A stretch of 52,722 nt of DNA from Vogesella indigofera (GTDB taxonomy: Bacteria; Pseudomonadota; Gammaproteobacteria; Burkholderiales; Chromobacteriaceae), in contig NZ_JAQQLA010000006.1 in NCBI RefSeq assembly GCF_028548395.1, forward strand, positions 1 through 52,722. The letters run 5' to 3'. Below, one piece after another: positions 28,025 to 38,749 of this stretch. The stretch's first letter is position 1, and each line of letters opens with the position of its first letter. A program made the position numbers and the translations under genes. Below the pieces are notes generated by a model. It had not been told where the DNA came from. It did not search any database and saw only the letters and a list, made by a program, of their open reading frames with translations.

Positions 28025-28036
28025 CGGCGCTGCCTA

Positions 28037-28182
28037 GAGCGTATTCACGAACTTGCACACTCTCGCGAGACAAGGCGAAAACGACTACGGAAGGGCGTTT
28101 ATCCAGATGTAAACACGCATGCCGAAACCGTTTTCAACGTGGTATCGCCCCAGATCAAGTCGCAGCAGATCGTGAACAGGCC
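28037..28182. repeat. MITE-like element (copy 2), 146 bp
   Basis: Same orientation and interior blocks as copy 1. Left end GAGCGTATTCACGAAC; right end, complement of GGCCTGTTCACGATC. Flanks CTA (28034-28036) and TTA (28183-28185) differ by one base. The right TTA is the complement of the TAA stop of the nucleotidase gene. Confidence 0.8.
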
Positions 28183-29817
28183 TTAGCGGCGGATCACGCT
28201 ATTGCCCGGCTCGAAGTTGCTGCTGCGGATCGGGCTTTGCGCGGTGATGTAGGCCTTCAGCATGTCGGCATCGACAAAGCCGGTGTCGACAAAACCGGGT
28301 TTGCCGGCAAGGCGCGGGTAGCCGTCGCCACCGGCGGCCATGAAGCTGTTGATCGCCATGCGGTAGCGCTTGGCCGGGTCGATGGCCTGGCCGCCGATAC
28401 TGGCCTGCTTCACTTCACCGTTCTCGATCAGCAGCTGCACACCGGCAAACTGGGCGAAGGCACCGGCGCCGGCACTCATTTTTGCGGCGGCGGCGAGGTA
28501 GTCCAGCGCTTCCTTGCCGCTGAAGTCGATGAAGGTGAGGGTGCTGCCGAACGGGAACACCTTCAGCACGTCTTTGTAGCTGATCTTGCCGGCCGGCAGC
28601 GAGTCACGGATGCCGCCGGAGTTGACCACTGCAAAGTCGGCGCGGGCCTTGTCCATCATCGCCATTGCAGTGAACACGCCGAGGTTGGTCGGCTCCTTGC
28701 GTACCTGGCTGCGGTCGCCGTTGAGCTTGCCGTCGCTGCTGCCGACTTCGACCGACAGCGCCACCTGGCCCTTGTCCTGGTACGGCTGCAGGAAGCTCAG
28801 CAGCGCAGGGTTTTCGGCGATTTCGGCGGTATACGGCACTTTCTGGCTGCTGCCGTCCGCGCGCTTGACCGTCTGTTTCAGGTTCACCGGCAGCAGCCGG
28901 TATTGCAGCAGCGTCAGCTCGCCGTTGCGATACTGGAAGTCGGCGCGGCCAACGTATTTGCCCCATTCATGCGCCTGCACGATCCAGGCGCCGTTCTGGC
29001 GATCTGGAGCGCAAGGTTGGCCGGGGATGTAGGCGTCGTTGCGCACGTTCTCGGCCTGCATGCACACCGGGTTCTGGCTGTGGCCGCCGACGATGAGGTC
29101 GAAGCCCTTCACCGCACGCGCCATCTCCACGTCGCCCGCGGCATTCACGCCGTGTGCGCCGTTGGTATAGTGGCCCATGTGGGTGGCGGCGATCACGATG
29201 TTGGCGCGCGCCTTCAGCTCCGGCATCAGCGCGGCGGCCTCGGTCGCCGGCTTGCGGAATTCCACACCCTTCACGTTGTCGGGGCTGACCAGCTTCCAGG
29301 TGTCGTCGGTGGTCAGGCCCATCACCGCCACCTTGACGCCGCCGAGGTTGAAGACCTGGTAGGGCTGGAACAGGCGCTGGCCATCCTTGTAGATGTTGGC
29401 CGCCAGCATTGGGAAGTCGATCCAGCGCTGCTGCTTCTGCAGCACCGCCAGCGGCTTATCGAACTCGTGGTTGCCGACCGCCATCGCGTCGTAGCCCAGC
29501 CGGTTCATGCCCTTGAAGTCCGGCTCGGCATCCTGCAGGTCGGATTCCGGTACCCCGGTGTTCACGTCGCCGCCGTCCAGCAGCAGGCTGTAGCCGCCTT
29601 GGGCCTTGACCTCGGCGCGGATGCCGTCGATCAGCGTCTTGCGCGCGGCCATGCCGTATTCGCCGTCGCCGTTTTTCCAGAAGCGACCGTGGTGATCGTT
29701 GGTGTGCAGGATGGTGATGCGGTAGGTTTTGTCCGGCTGGTAGCCGCCCAGGCTGCTGCAGCCGCTGATGCTCAGAGCCAGCAGCGACAGGCTGATGGTG
29801 GTGATACGTGCCTTCAT
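28183..29817 (-). CDS. 5'-nucleotidase / UDP-sugar hydrolase, lipoprotein (UshA family)
   Basis: A 544-aa calcineurin-like metallophosphatase. The lipobox LSISGC predicts an outer-membrane or periplasmic lipoprotein anchored at Cys20. Metal-binding motifs: ILHTNDHHGRF, DGGDVNTG, VGNHEFD, THMGHY and GGHSQNP. The C-terminal 5'-nucleotidase substrate domain has NSGGIRDSL, and the Phe-rich FPFGSTLTF loop. It would dephosphorylate external nucleotides for nucleoside uptake. UshA of E. coli is soluble; lipoprotein forms exist in Vibrio (NutA). Its stop codon is given by the flank of MITE copy 2. Confidence 0.92.
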   Translation of the reverse strand: MKARITTISLSLLALSISGCSSLGGYQPDKTYRITILHTNDHHGRFWKNGDGEYGMAARKTLIDGIRAEVKAQGGYSLLLDGGDVNTGVPESDLQDAEPDFKGMNRLGYDAMAVGNHEFDKPLAVLQKQQRWIDFPMLAANIYKDGQRLFQPYQVFNLGGVKVAVMGLTTDDTWKLVSPDNVKGVEFRKPATEAAALMPELKARANIVIAATHMGHYTNGAHGVNAAGDVEMARAVKGFDLIVGGHSQNPVCMQAENVRNDAYIPGQPCAPDRQNGAWIVQAHEWGKYVGRADFQYRNGELTLLQYRLLPVNLKQTVKRADGSSQKVPYTAEIAENPALLSFLQPYQDKGQVALSVEVGSSDGKLNGDRSQVRKEPTNLGVFTAMAMMDKARADFAVVNSGGIRDSLPAGKISYKDVLKVFPFGSTLTFIDFSGKEALDYLAAAAKMSAGAGAFAQFAGVQLLIENGEVKQASIGGQAIDPAKRYRMAINSFMAAGGDGYPRLAGKPGFVDTGFVDADMLKAYITAQSPIRSSNFEPGNSVIRR

Positions 29818-29849
29818 CTCGTTAACCCCTCAGTAAACGCGTGATGACG

Positions 29850-29879
29850 AAAAAATGGCAGGACATCGAGTCCTGCCAT
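29850..29879 (-). terminator. glnS terminator
   Basis: On the minus strand ATGGCAGGAC-type arms (29870-29879 with 29855-29864) form a 10-bp stem followed by TTTTT (29850-29854), about 50 bp past the glnS stop. Confidence 0.85.
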
Positions 29880-29931
29880 GCTTTGCTTCATTAACTTAGC
29901 GCATCTGCGGGGATCACGCTATCCCGAATGC

Positions 29932-31617
<1,686 letters not shown>

Positions 31618-31800
31618 GGTGATGAATTCGGTCGGCAATAATCTGATCTTGCGATTGTACCTGATTCGCCTGTTGCCGCGCAGTGCTGCTGCAGTGCGGC
31701 GCTATTTGATCCGCATCAACTGTGCGCCAGCCAGCTCATGACGCTGACAATGGCAGGGGCGTAGCATGTTTCGTGTCACCCCACCGTAAAGAGTCGCACA

Positions 31801-32811
31801 ATGAATGACGAAAACAGCAAGGAACAGCCGTTCAATCACGAAGCCGATAACGTGGCCGCCGAGCCGCAAAAGCCGGCACCGGCACGGCGCCGCAGCGCGG
31901 TGGCCAAGGCGCGCGAGGCGGCGGCGCGGGAAATCGAGGCCATCAGCCATGCGCCGGTGGCGCTGCAGGTGGCCCACGCGCCGCACGGCAGCATCGAGGA
32001 CAGCACCAGCGCGCCGTTGCCGGCGGATTTTCCGTATCGCAGCCGCATCAAGCGCGACGATTACGAACGGCAGAAGGCCGCATTGCAGGTCGAGCTGCTG
32101 AAAGTGCAGAACTGGGTCAAGGAAACCGGGCAGAAGATCGTGGTGCTGTTCGAAGGGCGCGACGCCGCCGGCAAGGGCGGCACCATCAAGCGCTTCATGG
32201 AGCACCTCAACCCGCGCGGCGCACGGGTGGTGGCACTGGAAAAGCCGACCGAGCAGGAGCGCGGGCAGTGGTATTTCCAGCGTTACATCCAGCACCTGCC
32301 CACCGCCGGCGAGATGGTGCTGTTTGACCGCAGCTGGTACAACCGTGCCGGTGTGGAGCGGGTGATGGGCTTCTGCACGCCGCAGGAGTACCTGGAGTTC
32401 ATGCGCCAGACACCGCAGCTGGAGCGCATGCTGGTCAACAGCGGCACTCACCTGTTCAAGTTCTGGTTCTCGGTCAGCCGCGAGGAGCAGCTGCGCCGCT
32501 TCATCTCGCGCCGTGACGATCCGCTGAAGCACTGGAAGCTGTCGCCGATCGACATCCAGTCGCTGGACAAATGGGACGACTACACCGAGGCGAAGAAGGC
32601 GATGTTCTTCCATACCGATACCGGTGACGCGCCGTGGGCGGTGATCAAGTCCGACGACAAGAAGCGCGCCCGTCTCAACTGCCTGCGCCATTTCCTGTGG
32701 CAGTTGCCGTACCCGGACAAGAACCTGGCCATCATCCGTCCCGACGACAAGATCGTCGGCGCGGCCGGCAGTGTGTTCGAGGCGTCGGAGAAGGAGCTGG
32801 ATCGCTTCTGA
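31801..32811 (+). CDS. ppk2: Polyphosphate kinase 2
   Basis: PPK2 enzymes transfer phosphate between polyphosphate and nucleotides, often driving NDP to NTP. The P-loop kinase core has Walker A EGRDAAGKGG (118-127), Walker B LFDRSWYNR (174-182) and the lid region RQTPQLERMLVNSG; FSVSREEQLRRFISRRDDP follows. At 336 aa it has an Ala/Lys/Glu-rich N-terminal extension (about 1-75) not needed for the core. It looks like a single-domain class I-type PPK2; substrate preference is not certain. It ends before an inverted motif pair shared with the convergent gene. Confidence 0.93.
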   Translation: MNDENSKEQPFNHEADNVAAEPQKPAPARRRSAVAKAREAAAREIEAISHAPVALQVAHAPHGSIEDSTSAPLPADFPYRSRIKRDDYERQKAALQVELLKVQNWVKETGQKIVVLFEGRDAAGKGGTIKRFMEHLNPRGARVVALEKPTEQERGQWYFQRYIQHLPTAGEMVLFDRSWYNRAGVERVMGFCTPQEYLEFMRQTPQLERMLVNSGTHLFKFWFSVSREEQLRRFISRRDDPLKHWKLSPIDIQSLDKWDDYTEAKKAMFFHTDTGDAPWAVIKSDDKKRARLNCLRHFLWQLPYPDKNLAIIRPDDKIVGAAGSVFEASEKELDRF

Positions 32812-32861
32812 CCCGCCTCAGCGGCGCAAGGGAGCAGGGCGCCGTTGCCGCTGTGAAAACG

Positions 32862-32898
32862 AAAAGGTTGGCCGCAAGCGTGTTGCGGCCAACCTTTT
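32862..32898. terminator. Bidirectional terminator from an inverted pair of the 14-bp motif
   Basis: AAAAGGTTGGCCGCAA (32862-32877) and its exact complement (32883-32898) form a 16-bp stem with a 5-nt loop GCGTG. It lies between convergent ppk2 and the HD-like gene; TTTT sits at the end of the stem on either strand. Confidence 0.9.
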
Positions 32899-32941
32899 GT
32901 CGTTTTCGGCCCGGCATGACGGCCGGCGCCGGGTCAGCGCT

Positions 32942-34117
32942 TCAGGTGTTCCACAGCTTCAGCAGGAAGGCGGGGCGCACGCCGGCTTCCTGCGGCGACA
33001 CCGGCTGGCTGATGGCGTAGTCGGTAAGGCCGGTGTTGCGGGGCATCGGTTCGCCGTACACCTCGCCGTTGGCGGCGCGCACGCTGGCGACGCGCGGCTG
33101 GGTGTTGTTACCGTCGGCGGCGCGGTGGGTAACGATGGCGATTTCCTGGTTGGCGAGGCGCACGAAGCTGCCCGGTGGGTAGATGCCCAGCTCCTTGATC
33201 AGCAGCGCGACAAAACGCGAATCGAACTCGCTGAATTCGCCCTTGTACAGCCGTGCCAGCGCGATCGACGGCAGCCGTCCGGCGCGGTGCGCCTGGCTGA
33301 TCAGCAGCGAGGTCAGCACGTCGGTGAGGCGGATCAGGTGCGCGCCGGGGTCGATCTCTTCCTTCTTCAGGCCGTAGGGATAGCCGGCGCCGTTCCATTC
33401 CTCGTGGTGCTGTTGCACCAGCAGGTGCCAGCGCTCGTTTTCCACGCCCAGATCGCGCAGCAGCGCAGACGACAGCAGCGGGTGGCCGTACATCTGCTGC
33501 TGCTGCTCGTTGCTGAGTTTGGCCTGCTGCTTGGTCAGCTCGCTGTGCAGCTGGGTGGCGGAAATGTTCATGGTCAGCGCCGCGCACAGCAGCACCTGCA
33601 TCTCGTCGGCCGGCAGTTTCAGGCGCCGCCCCAGTACCGCGAGGATGGCGGCGGTGTGCAGGCTGTGGGTACTGCCGTAGTCCTGGAACGGCACCAGCAG
33701 GCAGGAGGCGATCAGCCCGTCCGGCTGCTGCTCGGCCAGCGTGGCCAGCCGCTGCGCCACCTGCGTCACTTGCGCTTCGAACTCGCTGACGTGGAAGTAG
33801 TGATTGAGCAGGCCGCGCATCTTGTGCGCCAAGCTGTCCATCTCCACCAGCGGGTTGCGGCCGCGGTTTTCGCGCTCCTTGCGCTGCTGCTCCTGCTGCT
33901 TTTCGCGGCGTTCGCGCAGCTCGCGCTCGGCGGCGGCCATCTTGGCGTCCTTGCTGATTTCGCCGTTGTCCAGCAGTCGCTGTTTCTGTTCTTCGGTCAG
34001 CACGTAGTGGCCGCGCTTGACCAGCAGCACGCCGCTCTTGTGGTACACGTCCATCTGCAATTCCTTGCCGACGATGACGTGACTGGCACTCAATCTGGTA
34101 GTTGTTATCTCACTCAT
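32942..34117 (-). CDS. HD-GYP-related protein lacking the HD metal residues
   Basis: A 391-aa cytoplasmic protein. Residues 1-60 resemble the small N-terminal domain found ahead of HD-GYP domains; about 60-88 is a charged, probably coiled segment. The HD-GYP-like domain (about 150-320) keeps QHHEEWNGAGYPYGL (236-250) and RLTDVLTSLL (263-272), but the LLHDIGK metal-binding motif is replaced by ALTMNIS (180-186). It is therefore unlikely to hydrolyse cyclic di-GMP and may instead bind a nucleotide or partner. The start at 34115-34117 is the family-like one. Confidence 0.75.
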   Translation of the reverse strand: MSEITTTRLSASHVIVGKELQMDVYHKSGVLLVKRGHYVLTEEQKQRLLDNGEISKDAKMAAAERELRERREKQQEQQRKERENRGRNPLVEMDSLAHKMRGLLNHYFHVSEFEAQVTQVAQRLATLAEQQPDGLIASCLLVPFQDYGSTHSLHTAAILAVLGRRLKLPADEMQVLLCAALTMNISATQLHSELTKQQAKLSNEQQQQMYGHPLLSSALLRDLGVENERWHLLVQQHHEEWNGAGYPYGLKKEEIDPGAHLIRLTDVLTSLLISQAHRAGRLPSIALARLYKGEFSEFDSRFVALLIKELGIYPPGSFVRLANQEIAIVTHRAADGNNTQPRVASVRAANGEVYGEPMPRNTGLTDYAISQPVSPQEAGVRPAFLLKLWNT

Positions 34118-34245
34118 AAGCTGCGAGCCCGGCCCTTGTGATGACGCATCAGTGTGTGGGTGCGAATTGTCTTGTTATGGTGTTGTCCGGCGCAGGAGCC
34201 GCCGCGACGCTGACGACAGCGTACGGCTGCCGCCCGCTAGCGTGA

Positions 34246-37200
34246 TCAGCGCAGGTTTTTCGGCAGTTCGTCCCACAGTTTCAGCAGCCGCTTCACCGAT
34301 ACCGGGTACGGCGTCTTCAGCTCCTGGGCAAACAGGCCGACGCGCAGCTCCTCAATATGCCAGCGAAACTGTTGCAACGCCAAGCTGGCGCCGCCGCGCT
34401 CGTTTTCTTCCGCCATGCGCGCTTCCCATTTCTGCCACAGGTCGCGGATTTCGGCGCCGCGCTGGCCGTCGCGCTGCGCGTTGGCCGGCTGCTTGTCCAT
34501 GCGCAGGCTCATCGCCTTCATGTAGCGCGGCAGCTGCGGCAGCTGGCTCCACGGCGTGGCGGTGAGGAAGCCCTTGTACACCAGTCGGCCCAGCTGTTGC
34601 GTCAGATCAAAGCCGAGGCGGTGCTTCTGCAGCTTGGGCAGCAGCACCTGGTATTCGGCGGCGATCTGGTTCAGGTAGCTGGTCACCGCCTGTGTCACCG
34701 CCGGCAGCCGGGTGCGGGCGCGCGCCTTCTGTTCGTTGAACGCCTTCTCGGTACGCGGCGCGTCGTCGTCGCCGATGAAGGCGCGGTCGCAGATGGCGGT
34801 GATGGCGTCCTGCAGCAGCTCGTCGACGTTGCACACGTTGCGCAGCTGCAAGCCAAGCTGGGTCATGCCCGGCAGGCCCTTGTTCAGCTGCTTCATGTGC
34901 TCCTTCAACTGGTACTGCAGCAGGCGCACCACGCCGCGGCGGTGCTCAAGGTTGGCCGCAGTCTCGGTGTCGAACAGGCGGATCGCCACCCGTTCGCCCT
35001 TGGCGTCGGTCTCGATGGTCAGCGCCGGGAAGCCGGTCAGCTGCTGGCGGCCGCGCGCGAACTGGATCGCCTGCGGCAGCTCGCCAAAGTCCCACGCCTC
35101 GACATTGTCGCGCTCGAACTCGGCGCTGGTGTCACGGAAGGTCAGCTGCGCCGCCTGGCCGAACTGCTTCTGCAGCGCGAGCAGATCACGGCCCATGCCG
35201 ATTTCCTGCTTGCCATCGTCAACGATGCGGAAGTTGAACAGCAGGTGTGACGGCAGTTCCATGGTAGCGAATTCCAGCGGATCCACCTTCAGCCCGCCGG
35301 TGTGGCGCAGGATGAAGTGCGCCAGCTGTGGCGCGATCGGCTGCTGGGTGTCCGGGTTGCTCAGCAGGAACTGGGTCACGAAATCCGGCACCGGCACGCA
35401 GCAGCGGCGGATCTGCTTCGGCAGGCCCTTGATCATCGCCTGCAGCTTTTCGCGGATCATGCCCGGCACCAGCCATTCGAACTCCGCTGGCTGCAGGGTA
35501 TTGAGCACCGCCAGCGGCAGGTCGATGGTGACGCCGTCCAGCGGGTGGTTCGGCTCGAAACGGTAGCGCAGGCGGCAGCGGCTCTCGGCCAGCTCGCGCC
35601 ATTCCGGGAACTGGTTTTCCGACACGTGCTCGGCGGCGTGGCGCATCAGCTCGTCGCGGGTCAGGAACAGGATTTTCGGGTTCTGCTGTTCCGCTTCCTT
35701 GCGCCACGCCTCGAAGCTGGCGGCGTCGACTACGTTGGCCGCAAGGCGCTCGGCGTAGAACGCGTACAGCGCGTCCTCGTCCACCAGCACGTCCTGGCGC
35801 CGCGCCTTGTGTTCCAGCTGCTCCACCTCGCGGATCAGCTGCTGGTTGCGCTGGAAGAACGGTGCATTGCTGACGTACTCCATCGCCACCAGCGCGCCGC
35901 GGATGAACAGTTCGCGTGCCTCTTCCGGCGCGATGCGGCCGTAGCTGACCGGGCGGCGCGCGATCAGCGTCAGGCCGAACAGTGTCACCCGCTCGCTGGC
36001 CACCACCTCGCCGCGCGACTTTTCCCAGTGCGGCTCGAAGTGGTGCAGCTTGACCAGGTGCGGCGCGACGGCCTCCACCCACTCCGGTTCGATGCGTGCC
36101 ACGCAGCGACCGTACAGCTTGGTGGTTTCCACCAGCTCGGCGGTGACGATCCATTTCGGGCGCACCTTTTTCAGGCCGGTGCCGGGGAATACCAGGAAGC
36201 TGCCGCCGCGCGCGCCGGTGTAGTCGTCGCTCTCCTGCGATTTCATGCCGATATTGCCGATCAGGCCGGTGAGCAGCGCCTTGTGCAGCTTCTCGTAGGC
36301 CACGGCGTCGGCCTGCGCGCGTTTTTTCGGCGTGGTCTCAAGGTTGGCCGCAGCGGCCGGCGCATGCGCCTTGTCTTTCTCGATCAGGTTCAGCTCGCTG
36401 GCGATGTCGGCCAGCTGCGCGTGCAGCTCGCGCCACTCGCGCAGGCGCAGGTGCGACAGGAAGTGCTCGTGGCAGAGGTTCACCAGCTGGCGGTTGCTGG
36501 TCTTGTTGGCCAGCGCGTTGCTGAAGAAGTCCCACAGGTGCAGGTAAGACAGGAAGTCGGACTTCTCGTCGTTGAAGCGTGCCTGCGCTCGGTCGGCGGC
36601 CTCGCGCGCCTCGAACGGTCGCTCGCGCGGGTCCTGGATCGACAGCCCGGCGGCGATGATCAGCACCTCGCGCACGCAGTGGTGTTCGCGCCCGGCCAGC
36701 AGCATGCGGCCAACCTTGGGGTCGACCGGAATGCGCGCCAGCTCGGTGCCCACCGGCGTCAGCTGTAGTTGCTCGTCCACCGCGCCCAGCTCCTGCAGTA
36801 CCTGGTAGCCGTCGGCGATCAGGCGGCTGGACGGCGGTTCGATGAACGGGAATTCGTCGACCTTGCCCAGCCGCAGCGCGGCCATGCGCAGGATCACCGC
36901 CGCCAGGCTGCAGCGCACGATTTCGGGATCGGTAAACGCCGGGCGGGCGTTGAAGTCGTCCTCGGCGTACAGGCGCACGCAGACGCCGGCCTCGATCCGG
37001 CCGCAACGGCCGGCACGCTGGCGCGCGGCGGCCTGCGAGATTTTCTCCACCTGCAGCTGCTCGACCTTGGCGCGCGGGCTGTAGCGCTTGATGCGCGCGT
37101 GGCCGGTGTCGATCACGTACTTGATGCCCGGCACCGTCAGCGAGGTCTCGGCCACGTTGGTGGCCAGCACGATGCGGCGGCCGCCGGACGGCTTGAAAAT

Positions 37201-38202
37201 CTTCTGCTGGTCTTCGTTGGACAGCCGCGCGAACAGCGGCAGGATCTCGTAGTGACGGATGCCGCTGCGGCGCAGCTTGTCGGCGGTGTCGCGGATCTCG
37301 CGCTCGCCGGGCAGGAACACCAGGATGTCGCCGGCGCCGTGACGCGAGATTTCGTCGACGGCGTCGACGATGGCGTCTTCCATCTCCACCTCGCGCTCGT
37401 CCTCGTCGCGCTGCTTCAGCGGCCGGTAGCGCACCTCCACCGGGTAGGTACGGCCGGACACTTCCAGTACCGGCGCGTCGTCGAAGTGGCGGGCGAAGCG
37501 GTCGGCGTCGATGGTGGCCGAGGTGATGATGATCTTGAGGTCAGGCCGGCGCGGCAGCAGCTGTTTCAGGTAGCCGAGCAAAAAGTCGATGTTGAGGCTG
37601 CGTTCGTGCGCCTCGTCGATGATGATGGTGTCGTAGGCTTCCAGATAACGGTCGGTCTGTGTTTCCGCCAGCAGGATGCCGTCGGTCATCAGCTTGATCA
37701 CGTTGCGTTCCGACTGCTTGTCGTTGAAGCGCACCTTGAAACCGACGTGGGTGCCCAGCTCCGAACCCAGCTCCTGCGCGATGCGGGTCGCCACCGAGCG
37801 TGCGGCCAAGCGGCGCGGCTGGGTGTGGCCGATCAGGCCGTACACGCCGCGCCCCAGCTCCAGGCAGATCTTCGGCAGCTGCGTGGTCTTGCCGGAGCCG
37901 GTCTCGCCGCAGATGATCACCACCTGGTTGGCCGCAATCGCCGCCTTGATGTCGTCCAGCTTCTGGTTGACCGGCAGCGCGTCGTCAAAGCTTGGCCGCG
38001 GCCGGTGCTCGGCGCGCACGGCGGCACGGCCGGCGGAGCGGGCAATCTGCGCGGCGATGTCCTGCAGCAGTTTGTCCGACGGCTGGTTCTTGCGCAGGCG
38101 CTGCTCGACATCCTGCAGCTTGCGTTTCAGCGGCTGGCGGTCGCGCAGCAGACAGGTGGACAGGGCGGCTTTCAGGGCGGCGGGTGTGGCGGTGGTGGTC
38201 AT
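34246..38202 (-). CDS. hrpA: ATP-dependent RNA helicase HrpA
   Basis: A very large DEAH-box helicase, 1318 aa (E. coli HrpA is 1300). Motifs: GETGSGKT (99-106), HTQPRRLAARSVA, DEAH (196-199), TSATID, and QRAGRCGR in the second RecA domain; HA2/winged-helix and OB segments follow, then the long C-terminal HrpA-specific region (DUF3418). In E. coli it rescues stalled and collided ribosomes; elsewhere it processes mRNA. The ATG at 38200-38202 is supported by GGAG-poor but family-like start residues. It holds several 14-bp motif copies. Confidence 0.95.
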   Translation of the reverse strand: MTTTATPAALKAALSTCLLRDRQPLKRKLQDVEQRLRKNQPSDKLLQDIAAQIARSAGRAAVRAEHRPRPSFDDALPVNQKLDDIKAAIAANQVVIICGETGSGKTTQLPKICLELGRGVYGLIGHTQPRRLAARSVATRIAQELGSELGTHVGFKVRFNDKQSERNVIKLMTDGILLAETQTDRYLEAYDTIIIDEAHERSLNIDFLLGYLKQLLPRRPDLKIIITSATIDADRFARHFDDAPVLEVSGRTYPVEVRYRPLKQRDEDEREVEMEDAIVDAVDEISRHGAGDILVFLPGEREIRDTADKLRRSGIRHYEILPLFARLSNEDQQKIFKPSGGRRIVLATNVAETSLTVPGIKYVIDTGHARIKRYSPRAKVEQLQVEKISQAAARQRAGRCGRIEAGVCVRLYAEDDFNARPAFTDPEIVRCSLAAVILRMAALRLGKVDEFPFIEPPSSRLIADGYQVLQELGAVDEQLQLTPVGTELARIPVDPKVGRMLLAGREHHCVREVLIIAAGLSIQDPRERPFEAREAADRAQARFNDEKSDFLSYLHLWDFFSNALANKTSNRQLVNLCHEHFLSHLRLREWRELHAQLADIASELNLIEKDKAHAPAAAANLETTPKKRAQADAVAYEKLHKALLTGLIGNIGMKSQESDDYTGARGGSFLVFPGTGLKKVRPKWIVTAELVETTKLYGRCVARIEPEWVEAVAPHLVKLHHFEPHWEKSRGEVVASERVTLFGLTLIARRPVSYGRIAPEEARELFIRGALVAMEYVSNAPFFQRNQQLIREVEQLEHKARRQDVLVDEDALYAFYAERLAANVVDAASFEAWRKEAEQQNPKILFLTRDELMRHAAEHVSENQFPEWRELAESRCRLRYRFEPNHPLDGVTIDLPLAVLNTLQPAEFEWLVPGMIREKLQAMIKGLPKQIRRCCVPVPDFVTQFLLSNPDTQQPIAPQLAHFILRHTGGLKVDPLEFATMELPSHLLFNFRIVDDGKQEIGMGRDLLALQKQFGQAAQLTFRDTSAEFERDNVEAWDFGELPQAIQFARGRQQLTGFPALTIETDAKGERVAIRLFDTETAANLEHRRGVVRLLQYQLKEHMKQLNKGLPGMTQLGLQLRNVCNVDELLQDAITAICDRAFIGDDDAPRTEKAFNEQKARARTRLPAVTQAVTSYLNQIAAEYQVLLPKLQKHRLGFDLTQQLGRLVYKGFLTATPWSQLPQLPRYMKAMSLRMDKQPANAQRDGQRGAEIRDLWQKWEARMAEENERGGASLALQQFRWHIEELRVGLFAQELKTPYPVSVKRLLKLWDELPKNLR
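34948..34961 (+). repeat. 14-bp motif copy, 13/14, inside hrpA
   Basis: AAGGTTGGCCGCAG, antisense to hrpA. Confidence 0.8.
36340..36353 (+). repeat. 14-bp motif copy, 13/14, inside hrpA
   Basis: AAGGTTGGCCGCAG, antisense to hrpA. Confidence 0.8.
36704..36717 (-). repeat. 14-bp motif copy, 13/14, inside hrpA
   Basis: The minus strand reads AAGGTTGGCCGCAT, in frame as Lys-Val-Gly-Arg-Met in HrpA. Confidence 0.75.
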
Positions 38203-38298
38203 GCGTGGCTTCTAAAGAGCGGGCTGCAAAAGGGCGACAGTATAGCAGAGTGGCATGGGGGGAGAGACGGGCGGGCCGGGGGTGGCCCGCCCGGGTCA

Positions 38299-38667
38299 TC
38301 AGGCAGAAAAGTGCTGTTCCAGATAGCCGCGGATGGCTTTCGATTCGTACAGCCACTGCACCTTGCCGTCCTGTTCGATGCGCAGGCACGGCACCTGGAT
38401 CTTGCCGCCGCCTTGCAGCAGCTCGTCGCGGTGGGTGGCGTTGTTTTTCGCGTCGCGCAGCGCCACCGGCACGTTGAGGCGGTGCAGCACGCGGCGGGTC
38501 TTGACGCAGAACGGGCAGGCACGGAACTGGTACAGCGCCAGTCCGGCCGCGGCGGCGTCGACGCGCTGCTGGCTGGCGGCGTCGCGTCGCAGCTTGCGCG
38601 GGCGGGTGAGGTAGTCGGCGGCAACAATGGTGTTACCGAGCACGAGGCGCAGGGCTTTGAGCAGCAT
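38299..38667 (-). CDS. Glutaredoxin-like / GST N-terminal domain protein
   Basis: A 122-aa thioredoxin-fold protein. CPFC at 51-54 is a dithiol redox centre; the cis-Pro region QVPCLRI and ESKAIRGYLEQHF at the end match glutaredoxins and GST N-terminal domains. Residues 1-45 form an extra, partly hydrophobic, N-terminal stretch that could be a membrane anchor. A probable redox partner for disulfides or glutathionylated proteins; the substrate is unknown. A GC-rich inverted repeat (38268-38293) follows its stop. Confidence 0.87.
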   Translation of the reverse strand: MLLKALRLVLGNTIVAADYLTRPRKLRRDAASQQRVDAAAAGLALYQFRACPFCVKTRRVLHRLNVPVALRDAKNNATHRDELLQGGGKIQVPCLRIEQDGKVQWLYESKAIRGYLEQHFSA

Positions 38668-38749
38668 GGCGGAATCCAGTCAGAAAATTGGCCGCCAGTG
38701 TAGCGGCTGCACCGGCCGGCGGCCAGCGTTTGCCGCGCTGCAACAGACG

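Noticed and set aside
28955..29026. Weak motif matches such as 28955, 29013, 16188, 43993 and 44680
   Set aside because: They match 11/14 or fewer, or contain only the inner GGTTGGCC-type part; too weak to list as copies.
32771..34141. A 456-codon plus-strand frame over the HD-like gene
   Set aside because: Its residues are low-complexity, rich in Ala, Val, Gln and His, as expected for a shadow; the minus-strand protein has recognisable motifs.
38268..38293. GC-rich inverted repeat after the glutaredoxin-like gene as a terminator
   Set aside because: The 10-bp stem is perfect but no T-run follows on the minus strand, so termination is not claimed.
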